Below are positions 42,643 to 51,536 of a stretch of 64,000 nt of DNA, piece by piece. Position numbers and translations under genes: made by a program. The notes beneath the pieces are model-generated. The model did no database searches, was not told the origin of the DNA, and saw only the letters and a program-made list of their open reading frames with translations. The DNA is from Pseudovibrio sp. Ad37. Its GTDB lineage: Bacteria; Pseudomonadota; Alphaproteobacteria; Rhizobiales; Stappiaceae. Location: contig NZ_LMCF01000151.1 in assembly GCF_001623075.1 (NCBI RefSeq), positions 1 through 64,000 on the forward strand. The letters are read 5' to 3'. The number at the start of each line of letters is the position of its first letter. Within the stretch, counting starts at the first letter, position 1.

Positions 42643-43794
42643 CTAGAACCTCTCTTTTGGCGTATACCGCCACAACAGATCTTCGCCCACAGGACGCAGC
42701 ATCTGCTTGTTATAACCGTCTCGCAAACTCTCCAGCCCTTCAAAGCCGAAAGGCTGAATACCATCAGACCCAATCAGGTTGGCTCCCTGGAAAATCAAAA
42801 GCTCATCCACCAGATCTTGCTGAAGCAGACCGTGCGCAAGTTCCGCACCGCCCTCAACCATAATCTGGGAGAGACCATGCATGTAAAGCGCATCCAGTGC
42901 CTTATCAAGACATACCTTGCCATTTTTGAGGCAGTCATTGACGATAACTGTCACGCCTTCCCGCTCAAGCGCACTGACGCGATGATCCGGCGCATGTTCA
43001 CCAATCACCACCCACAGGGAATTGATCTCTGCGTTTTGCACCAGCTTGGAGGAAAGCGGAATCCGGGCCTGACTATCAAACACCACCGGCTGCGGTGAGC
43101 GATGCGCCATGCCAGGCAGGCGCACAGAGAGCTCAGGATCGTCTTCTAAAACCGTGCCGATGCCCACAACAATGGCATCCATCTGCGCCCGCATCGCATG
43201 CACCAACTGCCGCGACAACGGACTGGAGATCGCCACCTGCCCGGCACCACGCTTGCCGATATAACCATCTTTCGACACGGCCATTTTGAGCTGAACAAAA
43301 GGACGTTCATTAAGGATACGGGAGATATGACCGCGAACGGCCTGTCGGCATTCTTTTTCCAAAATACCGATAAGGACGTCAACACCGCCTTCTTCAAGGA
43401 TCTTTTTGCCGCGACCTGCAACAGCAGGGTTGGGATCAGCTGTGCCATAAACAACGCGCGCCACACCAGCTGCCACAAGCGCCCGCGCACACGGGCCAGT
43501 CCGGCCATAATGCGCACAAGGCTCAAGGGTCACGTAAGCTGTCGCGCCCTGGGCATGTTCACCGGCATCTTTGATGGCCAGCACTTCAGCGTGAGAGCCA
43601 CCGGGAGGCAGAGTTGCACCCTGCCCCACAATCACAGACCCATCACCAAAATCTTTTGTCAGGATTGCTCCAACCGGAGGATTGGGCCACGTCCGGCCCT
43701 TTGCACGAATGCCATAGCTGATCGCCGCCGCCATAAAGCGCTCGTGCTCAACTCGTTCCTTTGCATCTAATGCTTTGTAACCAGACAAAGCCAT
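42643..43794 (-). CDS. ribD: Bifunctional riboflavin biosynthesis deaminase/reductase
   Basis: This 383-residue enzyme carries out the deamination and the ribosyl side-chain reduction in riboflavin synthesis. The N-terminal deaminase has the zinc motif GGSHAEVLAI and VTLEPCAHYGRTGPCARAL (about residues 65-105). The C-terminal reductase has ERPFVQLKMAVSKDGYIGKRG, VGIGTVLEDDPELSVR and VEGGAELAHGLL. The initial 20 residues before FMAAAISYGIRAKGRTWPNP are slightly longer than usual. It leads straight into ribE without a gap. The next gene upstream is nrdR, 88 bases away. Confidence 0.93.
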   Translation of the reverse strand: MALSGYKALDAKERVEHERFMAAAISYGIRAKGRTWPNPPVGAILTKDFGDGSVIVGQGATLPPGGSHAEVLAIKDAGEHAQGATAYVTLEPCAHYGRTGPCARALVAAGVARVVYGTADPNPAVAGRGKKILEEGGVDVLIGILEKECRQAVRGHISRILNERPFVQLKMAVSKDGYIGKRGAGQVAISSPLSRQLVHAMRAQMDAIVVGIGTVLEDDPELSVRLPGMAHRSPQPVVFDSQARIPLSSKLVQNAEINSLWVVIGEHAPDHRVSALEREGVTVIVNDCLKNGKVCLDKALDALYMHGLSQIMVEGGAELAHGLLQQDLVDELLIFQGANLIGSDGIQPFGFEGLESLRDGYNKQMLRPVGEDLLWRYTPKERF

Positions 43795-43882
43795 CCCCCT
43801 GCCAGCACTACAGCGTATTTCCTAAAAGAAAAGCCCGATCCTCGGAGAAATTACGCAACACAACACTGCAAAAAGCCAGAGA

Positions 43883-44368
43883 TTACGTCCGTGGCGGCAT
43901 CATCAGCGGATCAACATCCGCATCGGAAAGCTCATCCAGCAGAGCCTCGAAGTCTTTGGCCTCGCGGAAATTCTTATAAACAGAAGCGAACCGCACATAA
44001 GCCACATCGTCAAGGGTTTTCAGCCCTTCCATGACCAAATGACCAATATCTTCCGCCACAACGTCACTTTCACCGGAGCTTTCCAGCTGCCGGACAAGAC
44101 CGCTCACCATACGCTCTATACGTTCTGGCTCAACGGGACGTTTGCGGGTTGCGATCAGTACAGAGCGCATCAGCTTTTCGCGATCAAAAGGAACCCGGCG
44201 CCCATTACGCTTGATAACGGTCAGCTCGCGCAGCTGAACACGCTCAAAGGTGGTAAAACGACCACCACAAGTCTGGCAGACCCTGCGCCGACGGATAGCT
44301 GTATTATCCTCGGTCGGGCGCGAATCCTTCACCTGGGTGTCATCACCCCCGCAATATGGACAACGCAT
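43883..44368 (-). CDS. nrdR: Transcriptional repressor NrdR
   Basis: This 161-residue regulator represses ribonucleotide reductase genes. It has the zinc ribbon [20 protein letters not shown] and [14 protein letters not shown], and the ATP-cone domain [20 protein letters not shown] to [31 protein letters not shown]. Both parts are complete. The ATG is preceded by AGGAGGCAGGCGAG. The order glyA, nrdR, ribD is conserved in alphaproteobacteria; here a terminator hairpin sits between glyA and nrdR. Confidence 0.95.
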   Translation of the reverse strand: MRCPYCGGDDTQVKDSRPTEDNTAIRRRRVCQTCGGRFTTFERVQLRELTVIKRNGRRVPFDREKLMRSVLIATRKRPVEPERIERMVSGLVRQLESSGESDVVAEDIGHLVMEGLKTLDDVAYVRFASVYKNFREAKDFEALLDELSDADVDPLMMPPRT

Positions 44369-44395
44369 CTCGCCTGCCTCCTTACTTAAACACTA

Positions 44396-44426
44396 AAGAA
44401 CCGCCGAAGGATGTCCGGCGGTTCTT
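44396..44426 (-). terminator. Hairpin between glyA and nrdR
   Basis: AAGAACCGCCG (44396-44406) and CGGCGGTTCTT (44416-44426) pair perfectly with a nine-base loop, 11 bases past the glyA stop and 27 bases before the nrdR start on the minus strand. It probably ends most glyA transcripts. Confidence 0.85.
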
Positions 44427-44436
44427 CTCGTTTAAA

Positions 44437-45750
44437 TTAGTTTTTGTAGATTGGGAACCGGGCAGTAAGGGCCAGTACCTTCTCTTTGACCCGTGCTTCC
44501 ACAGCTTCGTTGTCGTCAACGGAATTTGCTTTGCGCAGACCTTCCAGAACCTCGGTAATCAGCTTACCAATTTCACGGAATTCTTCCTTACCAAACCCGC
44601 GGGATGTACCAGCAGGTGTACCAAGGCGGATACCGGAGGTGATGGTCGGTTTCTGAGGATCAAGCGGAACACCGTTCTTGTTACAGGTGATGTTCGCACG
44701 GCCCAGAGAAATCTCTGCGTTTTTGCCGGTCAGTTCCATTGGACGCAGGTCAACCAGCATCAGGTGCGTGTCAGTACCGCCAGAAACGATATCCAGACCA
44801 CCTTCAACCAGGGTCGCAGCCAGAACCTGTGCGTTTTCGACAACGTCTTTCGCGTAGGTCTTGAACTCAGGACGCAGCGCTTCACCGAAGGCAACAGCCT
44901 TACCAGCGATCACATGCATCAAAGGACCACCCTGCAGACCTGGGAAGATCGCGGAGTTGATCTTTTTCGCAATGTCAGCGTCGTTGGTCACAACCAGACC
45001 ACCACGAGGACCGCGCAGGGTCTTATGGGTGGTGGATGTTGCAACATGCGCATGCGGGAACGGGCTTGGATGCTGTCCACCAGCAACAAGACCTGCAAAG
45101 TGCGCCATATCGACCCAAAGGTAAGCGCCTACTTCGTCAGCGATTGCGCGGAACGCAGCAAAGTCAATCTCACGGGAGTAAGCAGAACCGCCAGCAATGA
45201 TGATCTTTGGCTGGTGTTCTTTAGCAAGCTCACGCACCTCATCCATGTTGATGTGGCCAGTGTCAGTGTTCAGGCCGTACTGAACAGCGTTGAACCACTT
45301 GCCGGACAAGTTCGGGCGAGCGCCGTGTGTCAGGTGACCACCTGCATCAAGGCTCATGCCGAGCAGAGTGTCGCCTGGTTTCGCCAATGCAAGCAAAACA
45401 GACTGGTTGGCCTGAGAGCCGGAATTCGCCTGCACGTTAGCAAAATCACAACCGAACAGCTCTTTTACGCGGTCGATTGCAAGACGCTCAACGATATCGA
45501 CGTATTCACAACCACCGTAGTAACGGCGACCAGGATAACCCTCGGCGTATTTGTTGGTCAGGACGGAACCCTGCGCCTCAAGCACAGCGCGAGATACAAT
45601 ATTTTCCGAAGCGATAAGCTCAATCTCGTTCTGCTGACGAGTAAGTTCTTTATTGATTGCCTCGAGAAGCTCTGGGTCACCAGAAGCCAGGCTACCTGTA
45701 AAAAACTCTGGGTAGAGCGGCGTCGTAATTGGATTATCCGATACGGACAT
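44437..45750 (-). CDS. glyA: Serine hydroxymethyltransferase
   Basis: This 437-residue PLP enzyme interconverts serine and glycine with tetrahydrofolate. It has [23 protein letters not shown] at the start, [19 protein letters not shown], the PLP lysine in [15 protein letters not shown] (about residue 241), [21 protein letters not shown], and [17 protein letters not shown] at the C-terminal side. All conserved folate- and PLP-site segments are present. The 5' region (45751-45933) shows no gene and no riboswitch that I could recognise. Confidence 0.95.
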   Translation of the reverse strand: MSVSDNPITTPLYPEFFTGSLASGDPELLEAINKELTRQQNEIELIASENIVSRAVLEAQGSVLTNKYAEGYPGRRYYGGCEYVDIVERLAIDRVKELFGCDFANVQANSGSQANQSVLLALAKPGDTLLGMSLDAGGHLTHGARPNLSGKWFNAVQYGLNTDTGHINMDEVRELAKEHQPKIIIAGGSAYSREIDFAAFRAIADEVGAYLWVDMAHFAGLVAGGQHPSPFPHAHVATSTTHKTLRGPRGGLVVTNDADIAKKINSAIFPGLQGGPLMHVIAGKAVAFGEALRPEFKTYAKDVVENAQVLAATLVEGGLDIVSGGTDTHLMLVDLRPMELTGKNAEISLGRANITCNKNGVPLDPQKPTITSGIRLGTPAGTSRGFGKEEFREIGKLITEVLEGLRKANSVDDNEAVEARVKEKVLALTARFPIYKN

Positions 45751-45933
45751 AGGTGGACCTCATGACAAGGTTGGAGCAACAAACTGACGAAACGTCCCAA
45801 TATCGTTTCGCATTCCCATCCCGACAAGTTGTAGCTTCGGGTCCTAGCCCATTAACATATAGGGGGTAACGAACCAAGCGTTGTTCATAGGAATTGCGCA
45901 ATACTATTGCTGCCATCACCCAAAATTTATGAA

Positions 45934-46119
45934 TTACGCATCTTGAGGTTGTAATTTGCGTTCCAGCTTACGAAGTGCCAGCTGTTTCAGATGCGACTCG
46001 CTCGCATTACGAGGCCCCACAACAAACACTTCAACACCGCTCTGCGCACAAATTGCTGTCATGCGAACAGCATTCCCAACCACGCGCGTCTCAAAATAGA
46101 CCTGCCCCAGCTTAGACAT
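45934..46119 (-). CDS. Small conserved protein (DUF6898-like)
   Basis: This 61-residue protein reads MSKLGQVYFETRVVGNAVRM then TAICAQSGVEVFVVGPRNASESHLKQLALRKLERKL. It is one beta-beta-alpha-like unit ending in a charged helix. I recognise it as a small alphaproteobacterial family (DUF6898-type), with no known role. It lies upstream of glyA on the same strand, with about 180 bases between. Confidence 0.65.
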   Translation of the reverse strand: MSKLGQVYFETRVVGNAVRMTAICAQSGVEVFVVGPRNASESHLKQLALRKLERKLQPQDA

Positions 46120-46221
46120 ATGGCCCCTCGCCTCGCTTCTCTCAGATTCGTAAGTTGCCTGCCGTTTTAGCAGGTAAAACAGCGCAGCACAGGCTTGCCA
46201 GCAATCACATCCCCAAAAGAA

Positions 46222-46255
46222 AAGGGCCGCTCTGCATCTGGCAGAGACGGCCCTT
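46222..46255. terminator. Terminator hairpin after the L,D-transpeptidase gene
   Basis: AAGGGCCG...CTCTGC and GCAGAG...CGGCCCTT form a long stem (46222-46235 against 46241-46255) with one bulge. On the minus strand it ends in TTCTTTTGGGG, 25 bases past the gene's stop. Confidence 0.85.
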
Positions 46256-46279
46256 CAAACTTGAAACTCTTGCAAAACC

Positions 46280-47626
46280 TTACTGAGCAGAGGCCTGCGC
46301 CATCGGATCAGCACTCGCCGCGTAAAGCCCATCCTTGTCGTAGATGTCATCCCGGAAGTGAACCATACCATCGCTCAGCGCCCACGCAGTCACGTAGGAC
46401 ATGTGGAGCGGAATACGGCTCTTCATCTTCACATCCGTACGCTCACCTGAATTGATGGCTGCATCCACGCGGCTGCGGGTCCAGTCTGGTGTTGTCGACC
46501 CAAGCAACCATGTCACCAGCTCACGCACGTTCTGCACACGCACACAGCCGGAGGAATGGAAGCGATAGCCCTCACCGAACAAAGACTGCTCTGGCGTATC
46601 GTGCAGGTACACTTGATGGGTGTTGTTGAAGTTGATCCGGATACTACCCATGGAGTTGCCCTCACCCGGGTCCTGCGTAAAGCGATACTGGGTCGCTTCA
46701 TCCGTATTCCAGTCAATCTCCTGCCACTGCTTTTCTTTGCCATACCAGTCATAGATATGGATGTTGTTCTTCGCCAGATACTGTGGATCCTTCTGCATCT
46801 TCGGAATAAGATCTTTCCGGATAATGCTGACAGGAACAGTCCAGTACGGGTTGAAGTTCACTTCATAAATCGCAGAGCTGAGGATCGGAGACTGGCGATC
46901 CTGCTTGCCAACAACAGCGGTGTGGCGGGAGCGAACACGGCCATTCTCAACAACCTCAATGCGAGCTGCCGGAATGTTCACGTTCACATAGGTATCTGTC
47001 ACATTCTCAGCCAAGGCAGAAACGCGCTCCAGATTGGTCCGCAACTGCTGCAAACGCACCTCAACAGGCACATTCATCGCAATCACGGTTGCCCGGCCCA
47101 CAACACCATCTGGTGTCAGGCCATGGCGCAACTGAAAGCGGCGAACAGCTGAATCAACGTAGCTGTCAAAAACCTCAGAGACACCCGCATGCTGCGCCAT
47201 GTCGCCTGAAACAATCAGGCGCTGTCGCAAAGCTGCAATTGCTGGTGCGCGCATACCAATGCGCAAAACTTTCTTGGTGGAGACCTCAGGCCAACCGCCA
47301 TTGAGAGCGATACGTTCATAATCGAGAATCGCATCAATCATGTACTGGCTGGTCTGCTTGGAGATAATCGGAGCCACAAAATCAATCTGCTCCAAAGAAG
47401 AAACCCCCTCATCAAAGGTGTCTTCCCATTCCGTGCCCTGACCAACGATAGGCTGTGTAGGAGCAACCGGCGCCGGCTGACTGACGGCTTGCTGAATGCT
47501 GCCATTATAGGAAAGCAGGTCTGGAACCTTAACCTGTGCCTGTGCAGACATCATACCTGCAGAAAGGCCCGTACTCACAACGAGAGCCAGAGCAAACTTG
47601 CTGCGGTTTAAAAGAGGTGCCAACAC
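46280..47626 (-). CDS. L,D-transpeptidase (YcbB/YkuD family)
   Basis: This 448-residue periplasmic enzyme makes 3-3 cross-links in peptidoglycan. Residues 1-31 form a signal peptide (ALVVSTGLSAGMMSAQA). A helical N-terminal region is followed by a peptidoglycan-binding domain (VSEVFDSYVDSAVRRFQLRH then GLTPDGVVGRATVIAMN). The YkuD catalytic domain includes YVNVNIPAARIEVVENGRV, SPILSSAIYEVNFNPYWTVP and the catalytic cysteine in FHSSGCVRVQNVRELV (about residue 375). About 500 bases upstream on the same strand lies an ldtR-type regulator, which in Rhizobiales controls such transpeptidases. Confidence 0.9.
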   Translation of the reverse strand: MLAPLLNRSKFALALVVSTGLSAGMMSAQAQVKVPDLLSYNGSIQQAVSQPAPVAPTQPIVGQGTEWEDTFDEGVSSLEQIDFVAPIISKQTSQYMIDAILDYERIALNGGWPEVSTKKVLRIGMRAPAIAALRQRLIVSGDMAQHAGVSEVFDSYVDSAVRRFQLRHGLTPDGVVGRATVIAMNVPVEVRLQQLRTNLERVSALAENVTDTYVNVNIPAARIEVVENGRVRSRHTAVVGKQDRQSPILSSAIYEVNFNPYWTVPVSIIRKDLIPKMQKDPQYLAKNNIHIYDWYGKEKQWQEIDWNTDEATQYRFTQDPGEGNSMGSIRINFNNTHQVYLHDTPEQSLFGEGYRFHSSGCVRVQNVRELVTWLLGSTTPDWTRSRVDAAINSGERTDVKMKSRIPLHMSYVTAWALSDGMVHFRDDIYDKDGLYAASADPMAQASAQ

Positions 47627-48130
47627 GAATAGTTTCTCCTAGCAATCAGTCATTCTGTAAGATTCCATGTAACTTGGTAAACAGAGACTTAACATGGCAA
47701 ATCTACATGGCATTATCTTAGCAAACTCGCAAGACTTCAGCCAAAAATCGGGGAGGAACATCTGTTGGTGAATTAAAGAAAGTGATCGATCCCCTGAACA
47801 AATCAGAGTTGACAGCTTCTAAATTTACAATGCCAACAACACTTTTTCAGCCCGAAAAGTGAGAGCGTGTATTCCCCACTCAATGTGACCGTTTAATGGC
47901 TAATTACTCCAAGTGGGAAAAAGGTGGTTACGCAGCGAGCGTTGGTTTGCACCTAGTGCAAGAAAGCAACAATCAGCCCAACTTACTCACAGATGCCTTA
48001 TCTGGAGCTGGCCCGCCACTAACAGCAATCCCATACAAGCTTTGCCGCAAGCCGGCCCTCATAACACGCAAAAACACCGCCCCCGGTGCATGGAAGCGGT
48101 GTTTTTTGAAAGCCCTGATATCGCCGAAAA
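47627..48130. other. Regulatory stretch between ldtR and the L,D-transpeptidase gene
   Basis: No gene is supported in these 504 bases; the open frames here are short and lack ribosome binding sites. It holds the terminator at 48071-48107 and, nearer the transpeptidase, an AT-rich stretch (47640-47870) that probably contains its promoter and regulator sites. I could not define an operator sequence by eye. Confidence 0.5.
48071..48107. terminator. Terminator hairpin after the ldtR-type gene
   Basis: CACCGC (48075-48080) and GCGGTG (48096-48101) form the core stem, extended by flanking A and T runs (AAAA and TTTTTT). It lies 24 bases past the stop of the regulator gene and can act on both strands. 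Confidence 0.75.
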
Positions 48131-48643
48131 TTAAAGACGATAGAGGATTTGATCTGTCCAGAAGCGTTCCAGACGACGCAGGGACCGGTTCAGCCCTTCA
48201 AAGTTCTCGGTTGAGAGCTCACCAACCTGCTCAACAGAAAGAATATGACGACTGTAAAGGTCATCAACAATCTGAGCAATCTCGCGCCCTTTTTCCGTCA
48301 GGCTCACCCGCACAGAGCGGCGATCCATCTGGGAACGTTCGTGATTGATGTATCCGGTTTCAACGAGTTTCTTCAGATTATAAGAAACGTTGGAACCAAG
48401 ATAATAACCGCGAGTACGAAGCTCGCCTGCAGTCAGCTCGGCGTCGCCAATGTTGAAAAGAAGCAGCGCCTGAACGCTGTTCACATCGGAACGACCCATC
48501 CGGTCAAACTCATCTTTAATGACGTCAAGAAGACGACGATGCAGACGCTCGATGAGCGTCAGTGCCTCGAGGTATGCAGGCTTCAGCCCTACCGTTTCTT
48601 CTTCTTGCGCCAAGACCTCAACGGCCCTGTTTGTATTGATCAT
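48131..48643 (-). CDS. ldtR: MarR-family regulator of the LdtR type
   Basis: This 170-residue winged-helix regulator has LKPAYLEALTLIERLHRRLLDVI at the start, VNSVQALLLFNIGDAELTAGELRTRGYYLGSNVSYNLKKL (recognition helix) and GYINHERSQMDRRSVRVSLTEKG (wing). This set, especially GYYLGSNVSYNLKKLVETGYI, matches LdtR of Liberibacter and Sinorhizobium, which activates an L,D-transpeptidase gene for stress tolerance. A start at M8 (48643) is chosen because GAGG lies nine bases upstream; the frame also opens at 48664. The neighbouring transpeptidase fits this role. Target control here is inference. Confidence 0.85.
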   Translation of the reverse strand: MINTNRAVEVLAQEEETVGLKPAYLEALTLIERLHRRLLDVIKDEFDRMGRSDVNSVQALLLFNIGDAELTAGELRTRGYYLGSNVSYNLKKLVETGYINHERSQMDRRSVRVSLTEKGREIAQIVDDLYSRHILSVEQVGELSTENFEGLNRSLRRLERFWTDQILYRL

Positions 48644-48798
48644 CTGGTTGCGCCTCATGTCCATATTTTTCGTGCGTTCGTATTTTTATCAGCACTTGAA
48701 GCAAATTTACGCGACCGCTTCTAAGAACCGCTTAAGAGACACGATGAATTATTTCTTAATCACTAGCAAGCGTGTAGACCTTTCCGTTAACCCTCTGT

Positions 48799-49701
48799 TT
48801 ACCCTGACTTCCGAAGCAAGTGGATGATGCCGGAGAAGTCGACGTTTTCCCCGCCATTGTTACAGTATTCCTCATAAAGCCGAGCCGCCTTCTCACCCAT
48901 TGGCGTGTTGGCTCCGCTCGAATCTGCTGCCTCTTCCGCCAGTAGCAAGTCTTTCAGCATCATTGGAGCTGCAAAGCCGGGCTTATATTCATTGTTGGCT
49001 GGCGACGTCGGAACCGGTCCGGGAATCGGGCAGTAGGAGGTCAAAGACCAACACTGACCAGAGGACTTGGAGGAGATGTCGTAAAGCTTCTGCGGGTCCA
49101 GACCCAACTTCTCAGCCAAAACAAACGCCTCGCAGGTACCGATCATCGAAATACCAAGCAACATGTTGTTACAGATCTTTGCTGCCTGCCCAGCGCCAGC
49201 ATCACCAGCATGAACAATCGAGGCTCCCATAATATCCAGGAGCGGCTTAGCCCGTTCAAATGCAGAATCAGGTCCACCAACCATAAAGGTCAATGTGCCG
49301 TTCGCAGCACCCACAATACCCCCGGAAACTGGAGCATCGACCATGCCCATACCAGTTTCGCTTGCTGCTTTTGCAACATCGCGGCTGCTGTCCACATCAA
49401 TAGTCGAGCTATCGATAAACAGCGTGCCCTTTGGTGCATGCGCAAGAATTCCATCTTCGCCCGTATACACGGCACGAACATGCTTCCCTGCTGGCAGCAT
49501 GGTAACAACAGCCTGAACGTCGCGAACCGCTTCAACTGCTGACGAAGCAACTTGCCCGCCCGCAGCCTGAAACGCAGTACGCGCCTCTTCAGAAAGATCT
49601 ACACCGACGACTTCATGTCCGGCTTTGACAAGATTTGCAGCCATAGGGCCGCCCATATTACCAAGACCAATAAAAGCAACGCGAAGAACAGTTTCTCCCA
49701 T
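48799..49701 (-). CDS. mmsB: 3-hydroxyisobutyrate dehydrogenase
   Basis: This 300-residue NAD-dependent enzyme oxidises 3-hydroxyisobutyrate in valine breakdown. It has the Rossmann motif VAFIGLGNMGGPMAANLVKAG (about residues 7-27), the substrate loop VDAPVSGGIVGAANGTLTFMVGG (about 120-142) and the catalytic lysine in GAGQAAKICNNMLLG (about 173). The end fits the 3-HIBADH type. The ATG at 49701 has GGGAGG six bases upstream; the longer frame opens at 49743. It lies in one orientation with 3-hydroxyisobutyryl-CoA hydrolase and acyl-CoA dehydrogenase genes, giving three valine pathway steps together. Confidence 0.9.
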   Translation of the reverse strand: MGETVLRVAFIGLGNMGGPMAANLVKAGHEVVGVDLSEEARTAFQAAGGQVASSAVEAVRDVQAVVTMLPAGKHVRAVYTGEDGILAHAPKGTLFIDSSTIDVDSSRDVAKAASETGMGMVDAPVSGGIVGAANGTLTFMVGGPDSAFERAKPLLDIMGASIVHAGDAGAGQAAKICNNMLLGISMIGTCEAFVLAEKLGLDPQKLYDISSKSSGQCWSLTSYCPIPGPVPTSPANNEYKPGFAAPMMLKDLLLAEEAADSSGANTPMGEKAARLYEEYCNNGGENVDFSGIIHLLRKSG

Positions 49702-49858
49702 TGCATCCTCCCGAAAATCGCCGTCCGTCAGGATTTTGAACATTTAGAACTTGCCCCAAGCTGATCACCTAGGGTTCGCTCAGATCAATTTGACGTGAAC
49801 GGCAGTTTGCAAAACAGTAAATTTCAATGAGTTACAGACCAAACTGAACTTTGGTCGA

Positions 49859-50269
49859 TCAGGCCCGCTCCTCTCGCTCTGCAAGGTAAAGCAGAACGAG
49901 ATAAAGGGCGATTGCACTGATGTAGAATATGACCTCAGTCGGACTACGACCAAAGACCATGGGAAACACGGAATACATCACCACCTGCGCCAGTGAGCGG
50001 AACAGCCACATCACTGTTCCCCAGCTGGAAAGCAGCCACAGACCAATGGCAGTCACCAGATCGAGAATAGCGAAAAAGATAATGGTAGACTGCACTTGTA
50101 CGCCGACACTCTCAAACGGAGCATCGTCAATCAAGCGCACACCAAGTATAGCGCCCCAGTAGCTTAGGCCTGCAAACAGCATGAAGACGGCAAGCAGCCT
50201 GACATACGCATGCAGCAAAAACTGAAAGGAGGGAATCCTCTTCATCAGCTCTACAAAAACGCCAGGCAT
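49859..50269 (-). CDS. Conserved four-helix membrane protein (DUF6163-like)
   Basis: This 136-residue membrane protein has four hydrophobic segments: LLAVFMLFAGLSYWGAILGV, TIIFFAILDLVTAIGLWLL, WLFRSLAQVVMYSVFPMVFG and VIFYISAIALYLVLLYLA. It ends with a charged tail (EREERA). I recognise it as a small Rhizobiales family (DUF6163-type) without known role. It sits between mmsB and the 3-hydroxyisobutyryl-CoA hydrolase gene, on the same strand, but need not be part of valine breakdown. Confidence 0.65.
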   Translation of the reverse strand: MPGVFVELMKRIPSFQFLLHAYVRLLAVFMLFAGLSYWGAILGVRLIDDAPFESVGVQVQSTIIFFAILDLVTAIGLWLLSSWGTVMWLFRSLAQVVMYSVFPMVFGRSPTEVIFYISAIALYLVLLYLAEREERA

Positions 50270-50327
50270 ACCTAAAGCTCCACCTTACAAATCTGCCCCA
50301 ATCACAGGCAGTAAGCCCCTTGCCCCG

Positions 50328-51419
50328 TTAAAATACGAGGTCACCCCCCTTCGGTGACATAAAATGGGCCTCAACATCAACTGTTTTTATTTCAGCAAGG
50401 CTTAAATGCTGCCATTTAGGGGCGTGATCCTTATCGATAATCACAGCTCGTACACCCTCATAGAAATCCTTGCCCAGTAGAATCTGCGAAACAATCCGAT
50501 GCTCCATGACCATACACTCGGCCATGGAAAGCCCCGCACCGCGCCGCACCTGCTGAAATGCAACTTCCATGCTGAGCGGTGAGCGCTTGCCAATCGTTTC
50601 CAGAGCAGCAACCGCAAAATCATCATGCTCAGAGCCCTGCAGCTTGCGCAGACGGTCCACAACTTCCAGCGTGCTCTCAGCACCAAAGCACTCATCCACC
50701 ACATCCGCTTTGGCGTGCAGCGGCGCAGGCCCCGGATCAAACGCAAAGCGCGCCAACACAGGCTCTACGTCCTGCGCCTCACACAGCGCCTGTTCCAGAG
50801 CTGCCATATCCTCAGACTTCACTGCATGGGTCAGGATGCCCGTCCAGTAACAATCCGCCTGCCTCAAACGCTCCCCGGTCATCGCGCAGTACATGCCCGT
50901 GTTCTGAGGCATCTTCGGCAGGAAGTGACTGCCGCCCGCATCCGGGAAGAAACCAATCGCCGTCTCAGGCATGGCAAACATCGTCTTCTCACTGCCCACA
51001 CGATACGCACCATGCACAGAGATACCAACACCACCGCCCATCACAATACCATCAAGCAGTGCAATCAAAGGCTTAGCGTAGCTTTCCATGTAAGTGTTGA
51101 GGCGATACTCATCCGCAAAGAACGGCAGGCTCACATCAATTTTCTCAGGCCCGTTTTCGGCAACCTGACGAATATCTCCGCCCGCGCAAAAGGCCTTTTC
51201 ACTGTTGCTCTTAATGAGAACATGATGGACTGCATCATCAATCAGCCAGCGCTCCAGCTGCCGGTGCATCGCAACGCACATCTCATGTGTCAGCGCATTC
51301 AGCGCCTTGGGGCGATTCAGAATGATAAGACCAGCATGGCCCTTCTCTTCAAAAAGAACATCAGTAGTTTCGGACAAGACTTCCCCCGCATATTCCTGTT
51401 GCACAGCGTACCTATTCAT
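50328..51419 (-). CDS. 3-hydroxyisobutyryl-CoA hydrolase
   Basis: This crotonase-fold enzyme of about 363 residues releases free 3-hydroxyisobutyrate from its CoA ester in valine breakdown. It has AGLIILNRPKALNALTHEMC, the oxyanion-hole motif KAFCAGGDIRQVAENGP (about residues 75-91), LLDGIVMGGGVGISVHGAYR (second oxyanion segment) and ETAIGFFPDAGGSHFLPKM with the catalytic acid. A long C-terminal part (FDPGPAPLHAKADVVDECFG) separates it from plain hydratases and fits the hydrolase class. The chosen start is ATG 51419; the frame opens at 51488. No strong ribosome binding site was seen for either. Confidence 0.87.
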   Translation of the reverse strand: MNRYAVQQEYAGEVLSETTDVLFEEKGHAGLIILNRPKALNALTHEMCVAMHRQLERWLIDDAVHHVLIKSNSEKAFCAGGDIRQVAENGPEKIDVSLPFFADEYRLNTYMESYAKPLIALLDGIVMGGGVGISVHGAYRVGSEKTMFAMPETAIGFFPDAGGSHFLPKMPQNTGMYCAMTGERLRQADCYWTGILTHAVKSEDMAALEQALCEAQDVEPVLARFAFDPGPAPLHAKADVVDECFGAESTLEVVDRLRKLQGSEHDDFAVAALETIGKRSPLSMEVAFQQVRRGAGLSMAECMVMEHRIVSQILLGKDFYEGVRAVIIDKDHAPKWQHLSLAEIKTVDVEAHFMSPKGGDLVF

Positions 51420-51536
51420 TTTGCTAAAATTATCTGGCGTATTTCCGAAAACAGGACACTGGTTTCCGGTTAAAGATACGCAACACAAAAACTAAAGCAG
51501 CTCACTCAGTCCATCCTAAGAAGAACCGCTAGCAAC

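Noticed and set aside
44356-45765. 469-residue open frame antisense to glyA
   Set aside because: It mirrors the strongly biased codons of glyA on the other strand and shows no protein family features; glyA is certain.
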